DNA of 64,000 nucleotides from Sphingomonas aurantiaca (lineage in GTDB: Bacteria > Pseudomonadota > Alphaproteobacteria > Sphingomonadales > Sphingomonadaceae), in NCBI RefSeq assembly GCF_003050705.1, contig NZ_QAOG01000008.1, positions 62,001-126,000 on the forward strand. Reading direction: 5' to 3'. Below are positions 43,502 through 51,006 of this stretch, one piece after another (position 1 is the first letter of the stretch; each line of letters begins with the position of its first letter). A program made the position numbers and the translations under genes. The notes below the pieces were generated by a model, which did no database searches, was not told the DNA's origin, and saw only the letters and a program-made list of their open reading frames with translations.

Positions 43502-44104
43502 TCAAAATGTGACGCGCACGCCACCGCGCAGCGTCCGCGGTTCGACCACGCGACTGAGCCGCCCCTCGACCGGTGCGGCATCGAAGCTCGGGATATAGGA
43601 TTGGTACAGATAGGCGATATCCTTGTCGTGGCTGTCTAGGATGTTCAGGACTTCGGCATAGACCTGGAACGCGCCGAACGTGCGCGCGGCGCGGACGTTG
43701 ACGACGTTGCTGCCTTTGTCGCGCTGAGAATTGTCTTCGACCAGCGGATAGCGGAACAGCAAGGTCAGCACGAAGCCGGTGAGCACCAGCGCCATCTTCG
43801 CCCAGAACACCGGGTTCATCAGCACGCGGTAGGGCTCGCCAAGCCCGAGGACGAACCCACTCGTCAGTAGCAGCGCGAGCGACGACCACATCCAGGGCAG
43901 ATGCCGCTTCACCACCGCGCGCGGCGCCTCGTCGGTCGCCAGCACGCCCGCCAGCCGCAGGTCCATCACGATCGCCGCACCGACGACGCCTGCGATCGCG
44001 ATGATGTGGATGCTCTGGACCCCGGGGATGATCCAGCTGGTCTCGCGGATCGCCGTGCTGAGCGGGGTGCCGTAGAGGTGGTTGGCGAACTTCGCGACTG
44101 ACAT
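43502..44104 (-). pseudogene. Chimera: DUF6644-like N-terminus fused to the tail of a TonB receptor
   Basis: The 200-residue frame has two parts. Residues 1 to about 119 are nearly identical to the protein at 34007, encoded by copy 2 of the 372-bp repeat. After RYPL the sequence switches to a TonB-receptor C-terminus: VEDNSQRDKGSNVVNVRAAR, a NILDSHDKD stretch and a final GGVRVTF ending in Phe, typical of outer-membrane barrels. The last membrane segment of the small protein is lost and the receptor has no plug or signal. The frame stayed open across the junction, but a working protein is unlikely. It is evidence that an insertion or recombination destroyed a receptor gene here. Confidence 0.8.
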
Positions 44105-44120
44105 GATCTGGTGTCCTAAG
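43749..44120. repeat. 372-bp direct repeat, copy 2
   Basis: The duplicate of 34140-34511. Similarity starts sharply at TAGCGGAACAGC inside the receptor remnant and stops at CCTAAG just upstream of the chimera start. Most differences are third-position or silent, so the duplication is recent but not brand new. Confidence 0.92.
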
Positions 44121-44159
44121 TCTGGCCGGCCTGAGTCTGGCAGGCCCGAGTCTGGCAAG
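44115..44159. repeat. Three tandem 15-bp repeats
   Basis: Three units of 15 bp at 44115-44129, 44130-44144 and 44145-44159 share the core GAGTCTGGC (AAGTCTGGC in the first). They start exactly at the CCTAAG end of repeat copy 2 and lie in the leader of the chimeric gene. Copy 1 has only the CCTAAG start and no repeats beyond it. Confidence 0.8.
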
Positions 44160-44294
44160 GTGGTCCGCTCGGGTGTCTGTGAATGTGGCAGGACGAGCCC
44201 TGCCCCTTGGCCAATGACCCGCGTTTGTGCGCAGCGCGCGTAGAGAACCGTTCCTCTACGATCGCGCTACCGTTACACGGGCCGTTGCAGGTGG

Positions 44295-45725
44295 TCAGAT
44301 CGGGTAATGGCCCGGCTGCGTCTCGATCGTGATCCAGCGCAGTTCGGTGAACGAGTCGATCCCGGCCTTGCCACCGAACCGGCCATAGCCCGAGGCCTTG
44401 GTGCCGCCGAACGGCATCTGCGCCTCGTCGTGCACGGTCGGGCCATTGATGTGGCAGATGCCCGACTGGATCTGCCTGGCGACGCGCAGACCGCGCGCGG
44501 TGTCGCGCGTGAACACCGCGGACGAGAGGCCGTACGCCGTATCGTTGGCCAGTTCGATCGCATGCGCCTCGTCACGCGCGCGGATGATCCCGACGACGGG
44601 GCCGAAGCTCTCGTCCCTGAACAGCTTCATGTCGGGCGTCACCTTGTCGATCACGTGCGCGGGCATCAGGACGCCGGTCGCATCGCCGCCGACCAGCGTT
44701 TCGGCGCCCTGGGCCAGCGCATCGTCGATCAACGCCGTCACCGTATCGACGGTCTTCTGGTCAACGACCGCGCCGAGCGGAGTCTTGCCGTCGCGCGGAT
44801 CGCCGCAGGGCATCGCGGCGACCTTGTCGCGGAACTTGGCGGCAAACGCGTCCGCCACCGCCTCGACGACGATGATCCGCTCGGTCGACATGCAGATCTG
44901 GCCCGAATTCATGAACGCGCCGAACGCCGCCGCCTTCACCGCCTCGTCGAGATCGGCGTCGTCGAGCACGATCAGCGGCGCCTTGCCGCCCAGTTCGAGC
45001 AGCACCGGCTTCAGTTGCTCCGCCGCGCGCTTCGCGATGATCTTGCCGACATGGGTCGAGCCGGTGAAGTTGATCCGCCGCACCGCGGGATGATCGACCA
45101 GCGCCCCTACGATCTCGGCGGCATCCTCGGGGGCGTTGGTGACGATCTGGACCGCGCCGTCGGGGAGGCCCGCCGCCTGGAACGCCTCGACGATCAGCGC
45201 GTGCGTGCGCGGGCATTGCTCGCTCGCTTTCAGTACCGCGGTATTGCCGCACGCGAGCGGCATCGCGATCGCGCGGACGCCGAGGATGATCGGCGCGTTC
45301 CATGGCGCGATGCCGAGCATCACCCCGACCGGTTCGCGCATCGCCATCGCGATGCAGCCGGGCTTGTCCGACGGGATGACCTCGCCGGTGATCTGCGTCG
45401 TCATCGCGGCGGCTTCGCGCACGATCCCGGCGGCCAGCGCGAGGTTGAACCCGGCCCAGCCCTGCGTCGCGCCGATCTCGCCCATCATCGCCGCGACGAA
45501 CTGCGGCGCGCGCGCCTCCAGCTCGGCCGCTGCTTTCATGAGCACCGCGCGGCGCGCGTTCGGGCCCAGCCCCGACCAGACCGGAAACGCCGCCTGCGCC
45601 GCATCGCAGGCCGCATTGGCGTCGGCGACGGTCGCTGCGTGGACCGTCGTCGCGACCTCGCCCGTGACCGGATTGCGCCGCTCGAAGGTTCGCGTACGCT
45701 GCTGCTCGGTGCTCAAACCCGACAT
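44295..45725 (-). CDS. Aldehyde dehydrogenase (salicylaldehyde/vanillin type)
   Basis: A 476-residue NAD(P)-dependent aldehyde dehydrogenase with all key residues: PWN (141-143), Lys166 in LKASE, the general base Glu244 in LLELGGKAP and the nucleophile Cys278 in NSGQICMS. The HINGPTVHDEAQMPFGG stretch near the C-terminus is usual in aromatic-aldehyde dehydrogenases such as salicylaldehyde and vanillin dehydrogenase. It lies 76 bp downstream of the FAH-family gene and likely oxidises an aromatic or ring-cleavage aldehyde. Confidence 0.88.
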   Translation of the reverse strand: MSGLSTEQQRTRTFERRNPVTGEVATTVHAATVADANAACDAAQAAFPVWSGLGPNARRAVLMKAAAELEARAPQFVAAMMGEIGATQGWAGFNLALAAGIVREAAAMTTQITGEVIPSDKPGCIAMAMREPVGVMLGIAPWNAPIILGVRAIAMPLACGNTAVLKASEQCPRTHALIVEAFQAAGLPDGAVQIVTNAPEDAAEIVGALVDHPAVRRINFTGSTHVGKIIAKRAAEQLKPVLLELGGKAPLIVLDDADLDEAVKAAAFGAFMNSGQICMSTERIIVVEAVADAFAAKFRDKVAAMPCGDPRDGKTPLGAVVDQKTVDTVTALIDDALAQGAETLVGGDATGVLMPAHVIDKVTPDMKLFRDESFGPVVGIIRARDEAHAIELANDTAYGLSSAVFTRDTARGLRVARQIQSGICHINGPTVHDEAQMPFGGTKASGYGRFGGKAGIDSFTELRWITIETQPGHYPI

Positions 45726-45801
45726 CTCGCTCTCCAGACATTAATATCGTTATTACGGGCCAGCGCGCGCCGCCGATGTTCCGGCTGGCGCGCACCCTAT
45801 C

Positions 45802-46656
45802 TCAGCGTTCGTTGACGAACCGGTTCTCGATCGCGCCAAGCCCGTCGACGGAAACGCGCACGACGTCGCCATCCTTCATGAAGCGGTTGCCCGCAATGCC
45901 GACGCCCGCCGGCGTACCGGTCGCGATCAGGTCGCCGGGCTCCAGCGTCATCACCTCGCTGAGATACGCGATCTGGTCATAGATGTCGTAGATCATCTCG
46001 CTGGTCGACGCATGCTGGCGTTGCTCGCCATTGAGTTCGAGCACGATCGTCAGCGCGTGCGGATCGGCGATCTCGTCGTCGGTGGTGATCCACGGGCCGA
46101 TCGGGCCGTGCGTGTCGAACGACTTGCCGAGCGTGAACGTCGGCGAGCGAAACTGCCAGTCGCGCGCGGTCACGTCGTTGCACACGACATAGCCCGCGAT
46201 CATCGACCGCGCCTCCTCGCGCGATACATGGCGGCAGCGCTTGCCGATGACGACGCCCATTTCGGCCTCGTAATCGACCATGTCGGGGCCCGCCTTCGGC
46301 ACGTCAACGTCCGAGAACGGGCCGTTAATGCACGTCACCTGCTTGTTGAACCAGATCTGCGTCTTGGGCGCGGTCTTGCCCGCGGCCTCCGCCTCGTCGA
46401 CGTGCGACTGGTAGTTCATGCCGATCGCGAGATATTTGCGCGGATCGGCGATCGGCGCTTCGAGCACGACATCGGCCAGCGCGAAGGACGGTGCATCGAG
46501 CGCCTCGATCGCCGGGCGCAGCGATTCGAGCTGTTCGAGCAGCAGACGCATCGAGTGACCGGCCTCGGGCGCCGCATTGCTGATGTCGATGATCCGGTCA
46601 TCGACCACCTTGCCCAGACGGGTGCGGCCTTCAACGGTAAACCTGGTAAGCTTCAT
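45802..46656 (-). CDS. Fumarylacetoacetate hydrolase-family enzyme (HpcE/fumarylpyruvate type)
   Basis: A 284-residue protein with the short FAH architecture. YLAIGMNYQSHVDE (75-88), the metal-binding DYEAEMGVVIGK (128-139) and a C-terminal TGTPAGVG (about 249-256) are the core motifs. It differs clearly from the 329-residue member at 26444. Such enzymes hydrolyse acylpyruvates or isomerise and decarboxylate meta-cleavage products. It heads an operon with the aldehyde dehydrogenase. Element D lies 111 bp upstream but points the other way. Confidence 0.88.
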   Translation of the reverse strand: MKLTRFTVEGRTRLGKVVDDRIIDISNAAPEAGHSMRLLLEQLESLRPAIEALDAPSFALADVVLEAPIADPRKYLAIGMNYQSHVDEAEAAGKTAPKTQIWFNKQVTCINGPFSDVDVPKAGPDMVDYEAEMGVVIGKRCRHVSREEARSMIAGYVVCNDVTARDWQFRSPTFTLGKSFDTHGPIGPWITTDDEIADPHALTIVLELNGEQRQHASTSEMIYDIYDQIAYLSEVMTLEPGDLIATGTPAGVGIAGNRFMKDGDVVRVSVDGLGAIENRFVNER

Positions 46657-46766
46657 CGGATCGATCCTCTCAGACTAATGTCGCGGCAGAGCGCGCAGCG
46701 GGTGTCGGCGACCGTTCGAGCGCCTCCCAAGACGACCTCGACCCGACCACCCCACCTTGCTTTTTT

Positions 46767-46803
46767 CTTGACTAAGTCGTCCAACGATGACTGTCTAGTT
46801 CAA
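46767..46803 (+). promoter_or_regulatory. 37-bp conserved promoter/operator element, copy D
   Basis: The reverse complement matches copy C at 28 of 37 positions without gaps. In the promoter reading it is TTGACT, 17 bases ending in ATGA, then CTGTCT on the + strand, aimed at the cytochrome b561 gene 97 bp away. Because the element is nearly palindromic and sits between divergent genes, it could also control the FAH/ALDH operon. Confidence 0.6.
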
Positions 46804-46899
46804 ATAAAGCATTGCTGTCGCCCGCCAGGTCCTACGCCCGAGTAGCAGTCGGATTGGCCCGGCGCAGCGATGCCGAACCATCAGGATGGAGGAGAGCGT

Positions 46900-47670
46900 A
46901 TGGCAACCAGATCGGTCGAGGCGGGGTGGCTGCCGGGCAGGCCCAGTACCGAAAGCGTGCGCTACACGCGCGTGGCGATGTGGCTGCACTGGGCGATCGC
47001 GATCCTGATTATCTGGAACCTAGTCAGCGGTTTGCTGGTCTGGGATCTCGCCGCCGGTTTCTTCAAGGCGCACAAGGCCTTTTACGGCTTCGGCATCACC
47101 TCGCATCTGTCGTCGGGGCTGACCGTGCTCGCGCTGACGATCGTGCGGATCGGCTGGCGGCTGCTCCACGAGCCCCCGCCCTACCCCGACACCATGAAGC
47201 CGTGGGAGCGGCACGCCGCGCATGTCGCGCATTTCCTGCTCTACACGGGCATGATGCTGATGCCGCTGACCGGCTGGGCGATCCTGTCGGCGCATCCCCC
47301 CGCCGGGTCTGCCGGCGCGAAGGTCGCCCGCTCGCCAATGGGTGCGTCGCCGATGGCGGCACCCGCCAATGGCGCGCCGGGTGCGCCTCCTGCCGGTGCG
47401 TCCAAGGGTCCACCCCCTCCCCCGGGCATCTGGTGGGTGATCCCGCTGCCGGCGATCACGCCGATCGCGAACATCGGCCTCGAGCCCGGCGGCGTGGAGC
47501 CTCAGCACGTGCTGCACGAGGAGTTTGCCGAGTGGCACAAGATCGGGGGCTATCTGATGATCCTGCTGCTGATCCTCCACATCGGCGGCGCGCTGAAGCA
47601 CCAGTTCCTCGACAAGGAGCCCGAATTGCAGCGCATGGGCTTCCGCGCTCGCAGGCGTAATCAGGAATAG
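46900..47670 (+). CDS. Cytochrome b561-family membrane protein
   Basis: The start at 46900 (MATRSVEAGW) follows GGAGGAGAG. The 256-residue protein has four membrane helices; histidines in YTRVAMWLHWAIA, HKAFYGFGI, HVAHFLLYTGMM and the last helix ILLLILHIGGALKH are the usual di-heme ligands. An unusual Ala/Gly/Pro-rich periplasmic loop of about 60 residues (about 135-195) separates helices 3 and 4. It probably passes electrons between quinone and a periplasmic partner such as a flavocytochrome or YceI-type protein. It ends in a strong bidirectional terminator. Confidence 0.85.
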   Translation: MATRSVEAGWLPGRPSTESVRYTRVAMWLHWAIAILIIWNLVSGLLVWDLAAGFFKAHKAFYGFGITSHLSSGLTVLALTIVRIGWRLLHEPPPYPDTMKPWERHAAHVAHFLLYTGMMLMPLTGWAILSAHPPAGSAGAKVARSPMGASPMAAPANGAPGAPPAGASKGPPPPPGIWWVIPLPAITPIANIGLEPGGVEPQHVLHEEFAEWHKIGGYLMILLLILHIGGALKHQFLDKEPELQRMGFRARRRNQE

Positions 47671-47694
47671 TCCGCTTCACCCGATGCGTACGAA

Positions 47695-47734
47695 AAAAAG
47701 GGGGCTGCCGGATCATTCCGGCAGCCCCCTTTTT
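47695..47734. terminator. Bidirectional Rho-independent terminator
   Basis: A perfect 18-bp palindrome (arms 47695-47712 and 47717-47734, loop TCAT) with A and T runs at the ends forms a GC-rich stem followed by T residues on either strand. It serves both the cytochrome b561 gene (+) and the convergent cytochrome operon (-). Confidence 0.95.
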
Positions 47735-47759
47735 CTCGTTTGGACATCGGCCCGACGCG

Positions 47760-48788
47760 TCACTCGACGCCGGGTGCATAGCGTGCGTGACAGGCGTTGC
47801 AGGCGTCGTTCAGGTGAAGCCCCGCCTCCATATATGCGTCCTTGTCCTGCTTGCGGGTCAGCGCCGCAAGCGTCAGCGCGGATTTTCGCACGCCCGCGAC
47901 GCTGTCGATCCAGGCCTGCTCGTCGACCCGGCGCCCGGGCAGCAGCAGGATATTGGTCATTTCCGCCAGGCTGAGCGCATCGTTCTCGGCCAGCGTCCAT
48001 TCCTCGGCATCCTTCGGGAACAGCGAGTGGACACCCGTCGCGTCGGACACATAGCCCTGCCGCTTCCAGATCTCCTGCGCGGCATGGCCGAACACCGCGC
48101 GCATCACGGTCTTGAGCGGTAGATCGGTGGCATAGCGCGTGGTCTCGACCGACCCCGCTGCGCCAGCGACCGAGTCCGTCGCAGGCGCGGCCACGGCAGC
48201 GCCCTTGGCATAGATCGGCGCGAACGACTCCACCGCGCCCTTGACGATCGCGGTGACGACGACCGGAGTCGCGGTCGGGTTCTTCCAATACCAGCCATGA
48301 TGCCCCGCGAAGCCCGCCTTGAAGCGGCCTTGCGCGCTGGCCTTCATGCCCTTTGCATAGCTCGAATAGTCGCCGGGGGTCCTGGGCACGTCGGGCTCGC
48401 CGTGGAACTCGAACTCCACCGGCGCGCCGTCGGTCGACCATCGATAGGTGAGTTCGGCACCCGCCTTCATCGCCGCCTTCACCTCGCGGCCGGCATAGGG
48501 ACCGAGCACGATCCGGACTCGCCGGCCACCGTCGGGCGTCGTCGCGATCGCGTCGCCCGCGACCGGCCCGGCCGGCGCCTTGCCGCCATTCGCCTGCGCG
48601 ACCCGCCTTTCCCCCATCGGCGTGAGGCCGAGGACGCGGCCGATCCCGGTCGGATCCACGCCATATTCGGCCGGCAGCACCGCCGCGATGCTGATCGCCG
48701 CGGCCGCGCCGGCGGCGATTAGCACAGCGGTGTTCAGTTGTCGCAGCGTGGGGGGCGCGGTTTCGATCTGCGGTCCGGTCGCGGTCAT
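47760..48788 (-). CDS. Membrane-anchored protein with C-terminal heme c motif
   Basis: The start at 48788 (MTATGPQIET) overlaps the HupE stop by ATGA. The 342-residue protein has one N-terminal helix (about 19-40), a soluble region resembling the 'transmembrane anchor' proteins that accompany HupE genes (LTYRWSTDGAPVEFEFHGE, GHHGWYWKN), and an added C-terminal domain of about 130 residues with CNACH close to the end (about residue 331), as in class II (c'-type) cytochromes. The heme site at the extreme C-terminus and the many helices before it fit that class. It probably works in the periplasm as redox partner of the HupE/PepSY uptake operon. Confidence 0.72.
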   Translation of the reverse strand: MTATGPQIETAPPTLRQLNTAVLIAAGAAAAISIAAVLPAEYGVDPTGIGRVLGLTPMGERRVAQANGGKAPAGPVAGDAIATTPDGGRRVRIVLGPYAGREVKAAMKAGAELTYRWSTDGAPVEFEFHGEPDVPRTPGDYSSYAKGMKASAQGRFKAGFAGHHGWYWKNPTATPVVVTAIVKGAVESFAPIYAKGAAVAAPATDSVAGAAGSVETTRYATDLPLKTVMRAVFGHAAQEIWKRQGYVSDATGVHSLFPKDAEEWTLAENDALSLAEMTNILLLPGRRVDEQAWIDSVAGVRKSALTLAALTRKQDKDAYMEAGLHLNDACNACHARYAPGVE

Positions 48789-49489
48789 GGCGATACTCCG
48801 ATGAGGTAGCCGGCGATCTGCTGGCCGAACAGGACACATCCTGCGGTCATCAGCACGGCGTTGGCGGCGAAGGCGTGGCGCGCGAACCCGGCGGTCCGCC
48901 GCCAATAGCCCATCGCAATCAGGATCACGGCCAGCGCCAGCAGCTGACCGGTCTCGACACCCAGGTTGAACGCGACGACGTTGGCGAGCAGTCCGTCCGC
49001 CGACAGCCCGAGATCCTGCAGCTTCGTCGCAAGCCCGAGGCCGTGAAAGAACCCGAAGATCAGCACTGCGGCGCGCGGGTCGGGCCGGCGGCCGAACCAG
49101 CGCTCGAACGCGCCGAGATTGTCCAACGCCTTGTAGACCACCGACAGCGCGATGACCGCGTCGATCAGATACGCGTTCACGCTCGTCCCGAACAAGACGC
49201 CGAGGATCAGGGTAGTGCTGTGCCCGATTGCGAACAGTGTGACGTAGGTCGCGACCTGGCGCAGCCGGTAGAGAAAGAAGACGACCCCCATCAGGAACAG
49301 CAGATGGTCGTACCCGGTCACCATGTGCTTGGCGCCCAGATAGAAGAACGCGCCGATCCGCACGCCCGTCGTCGTCGCGATATAGCCGCGGTCGCCTTCG
49401 GCCACGTCGTGCGCGAACGCCGTGCCCGCGCAGCACAGCGCGATCGCCGCCGCGGCGAGCGCGACCGGGCGGATCCGGATGGTCGTCAT
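48785..49489 (-). CDS. HupE/UreJ-family membrane protein (first copy)
   Basis: The start at 49489 (MTTIRIRPVA) follows GGAGAGGAC. The 234-residue protein has a signal peptide ending AFA, giving a mature start HDVAEGD, then six hydrophobic segments. The family signature H-x3-G-x-DH is in KHMVTGYDHLLFL and a second motif in FGFFHGLGLATKL. HupE/UreJ proteins are secondary importers of nickel or cobalt, though the substrate here is unproven. It lies downstream of a TonB receptor and PepSY gene and is co-translated with the anchored cytochrome. Confidence 0.83.
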   Translation of the reverse strand: MTTIRIRPVALAAAAIALCCAGTAFAHDVAEGDRGYIATTTGVRIGAFFYLGAKHMVTGYDHLLFLMGVVFFLYRLRQVATYVTLFAIGHSTTLILGVLFGTSVNAYLIDAVIALSVVYKALDNLGAFERWFGRRPDPRAAVLIFGFFHGLGLATKLQDLGLSADGLLANVVAFNLGVETGQLLALAVILIAMGYWRRTAGFARHAFAANAVLMTAGCVLFGQQIAGYLIGVSP

Positions 49490-49560
49490 GTCCTCTCCAT
49501 GATGACGGGCGCGCAATTGAGACGCCTGGACCGCACGGGTTTGGGGCGACGCAGCCGCCG

Positions 49561-51006
49561 CTAGCCCAGCCAGATCCCGCTTACCGACGTCACGAGCCCC
49601 AGGATCGACAGCGCCCACAGCGCGATGTCCCAGACCGGGCGATGCAGCGTCAATATCGTCAGATCCCATTTGTGCAGCAAGTCGAACAGCCAGCGATAGG
49701 CGCGTCCGCGCGCGTCGATCGTGCCGAGCACGCGGCCGCTCGCCGGATCGAGATGCACCCAGGTCCGCGCCGCATCGTCGAACCGGATGCGCATTACGGG
49801 CAGTTGGGGCAGACCGTCGAGCGCATACCAATAGGCATCGGGCGCGGTCAGCTTTTCGGCGGCGACGATCCGCGCGCCCGGCACCAAGGCCGCCGGCGCG
49901 ATGACCGGCGCGAACGGGGCGAGGGTCCGTGCGTCGACGATCCGCGTCCCGGCTGCCCAGCGGATCTCGAGCATCGGGCGACCGCGCACCCAGGCGAGCT
50001 CGACCTGTTTCGCGCCGCGGGCGATCCGCGCGAGGCGCGCCATGTCCGGCGTCCTTGCCCAGCGCGCGTTCTCATACCGCGCCTCGGCCTGCACCGAGAC
50101 GCCACCGCCGCCGAACAACCGGAACGGATCGACCGACAACCAGCCGCTGAAGATCCAGGTGAGCAGGAACAGGCCACCGATCAGCCCGGCCCAGTGATGC
50201 CACAGCATCCACCCGCGATAGGGCGTCATCCGCCCGTCGCGGTAGCGTCTGCGGCCGAAGCGCGTGCGCAGGATGCCGATCCAGAACCCGGTCAGCCCGG
50301 CGACGATGCACGGCCCCGACACCCACATCACCACCTGCCGCCAGACCGCATTGTCCTGCCGCACGACCGTGAAATACAGCCAGTGCGGCACCGATCCGAG
50401 CCAGTTCCAGAAGCGTTCGGTACGGACGGTATCGAGGACCACCGCGCCGGTGCTGCCGGAGAGATACAGGACGCGCGCGTCGGGGCCCGCCAGCGTCGCC
50501 TTCCATAGCGGGCGGTGGCGGTCGAACGCGCCCGATACGGTCCACTGGTCGCGCACGATCCGCTGCATCCCGATCACCGCATCGCGGCCGAACCGCCCGG
50601 CGATCGCGCGCGCCTGACCCTCGGTCGGTGGCGTCTGCACCGTCCCGTCGAGCGCCGAGATGCTGCGATCCCGACCATCGTCGCCGGTCACCCGCCAGAC
50701 GGGAAGCGCACCGCGCATCTCGATCAGCATCACCCGCGGCGGCGCATCGCCCCCTGCCGTGCGCGACGACTCTCCGGGGACCGTGCGAACCAGCGCCCAG
50801 TCGATCGTCGGCAGGCCCGCGAGCCGCTCGCGCGCGGTGAGCGCCGGAAACGGGACATAGATCATCACCAGCCCCGACAGAAACCACATCGCGAACAGGA
50901 TGCAGCTGCCGATGCCGAGCCAGCGATGGCCGATATACAGCCAGCGCTTCAGCCAATGGCCGATCGCCGGGCGCCGGGCGCTAAAAGCGGGCGCGGAGCG
51001 AGACAT
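49561..51006 (-). CDS. PepSY-domain membrane protein
   Basis: A 481-residue protein with an N-terminal helix preceded by LYIGHRWLGIG, a periplasmic PepSY region, two central helices, LWHHWAGLIGGLF at about 265-285 and a C-terminal region ending DLLHKWDLTILTLHRPVWD plus a last helix. The conserved His residues next to helices fit heme-binding in PepSY reductases. The start at 51006 lies inside the end of the receptor gene (26-bp overlap), so translation is coupled. It probably reduces the metal complex imported by the receptor. Confidence 0.83.
   Translation of the reverse strand: MSRSAPAFSARRPAIGHWLKRWLYIGHRWLGIGSCILFAMWFLSGLVMIYVPFPALTARERLAGLPTIDWALVRTVPGESSRTAGGDAPPRVMLIEMRGALPVWRVTGDDGRDRSISALDGTVQTPPTEGQARAIAGRFGRDAVIGMQRIVRDQWTVSGAFDRHRPLWKATLAGPDARVLYLSGSTGAVVLDTVRTERFWNWLGSVPHWLYFTVVRQDNAVWRQVVMWVSGPCIVAGLTGFWIGILRTRFGRRRYRDGRMTPYRGWMLWHHWAGLIGGLFLLTWIFSGWLSVDPFRLFGGGGVSVQAEARYENARWARTPDMARLARIARGAKQVELAWVRGRPMLEIRWAAGTRIVDARTLAPFAPVIAPAALVPGARIVAAEKLTAPDAYWYALDGLPQLPVMRIRFDDAARTWVHLDPASGRVLGTIDARGRAYRWLFDLLHKWDLTILTLHRPVWDIALWALSILGLVTSVSGIWLG

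Noticed and set aside
43502..44104. A transposon or insertion sequence causing the 372-bp duplication
   Set aside because: No transposase, terminal inverted repeats or target-site duplication are visible at either copy; the repeat is part of an ordinary gene.
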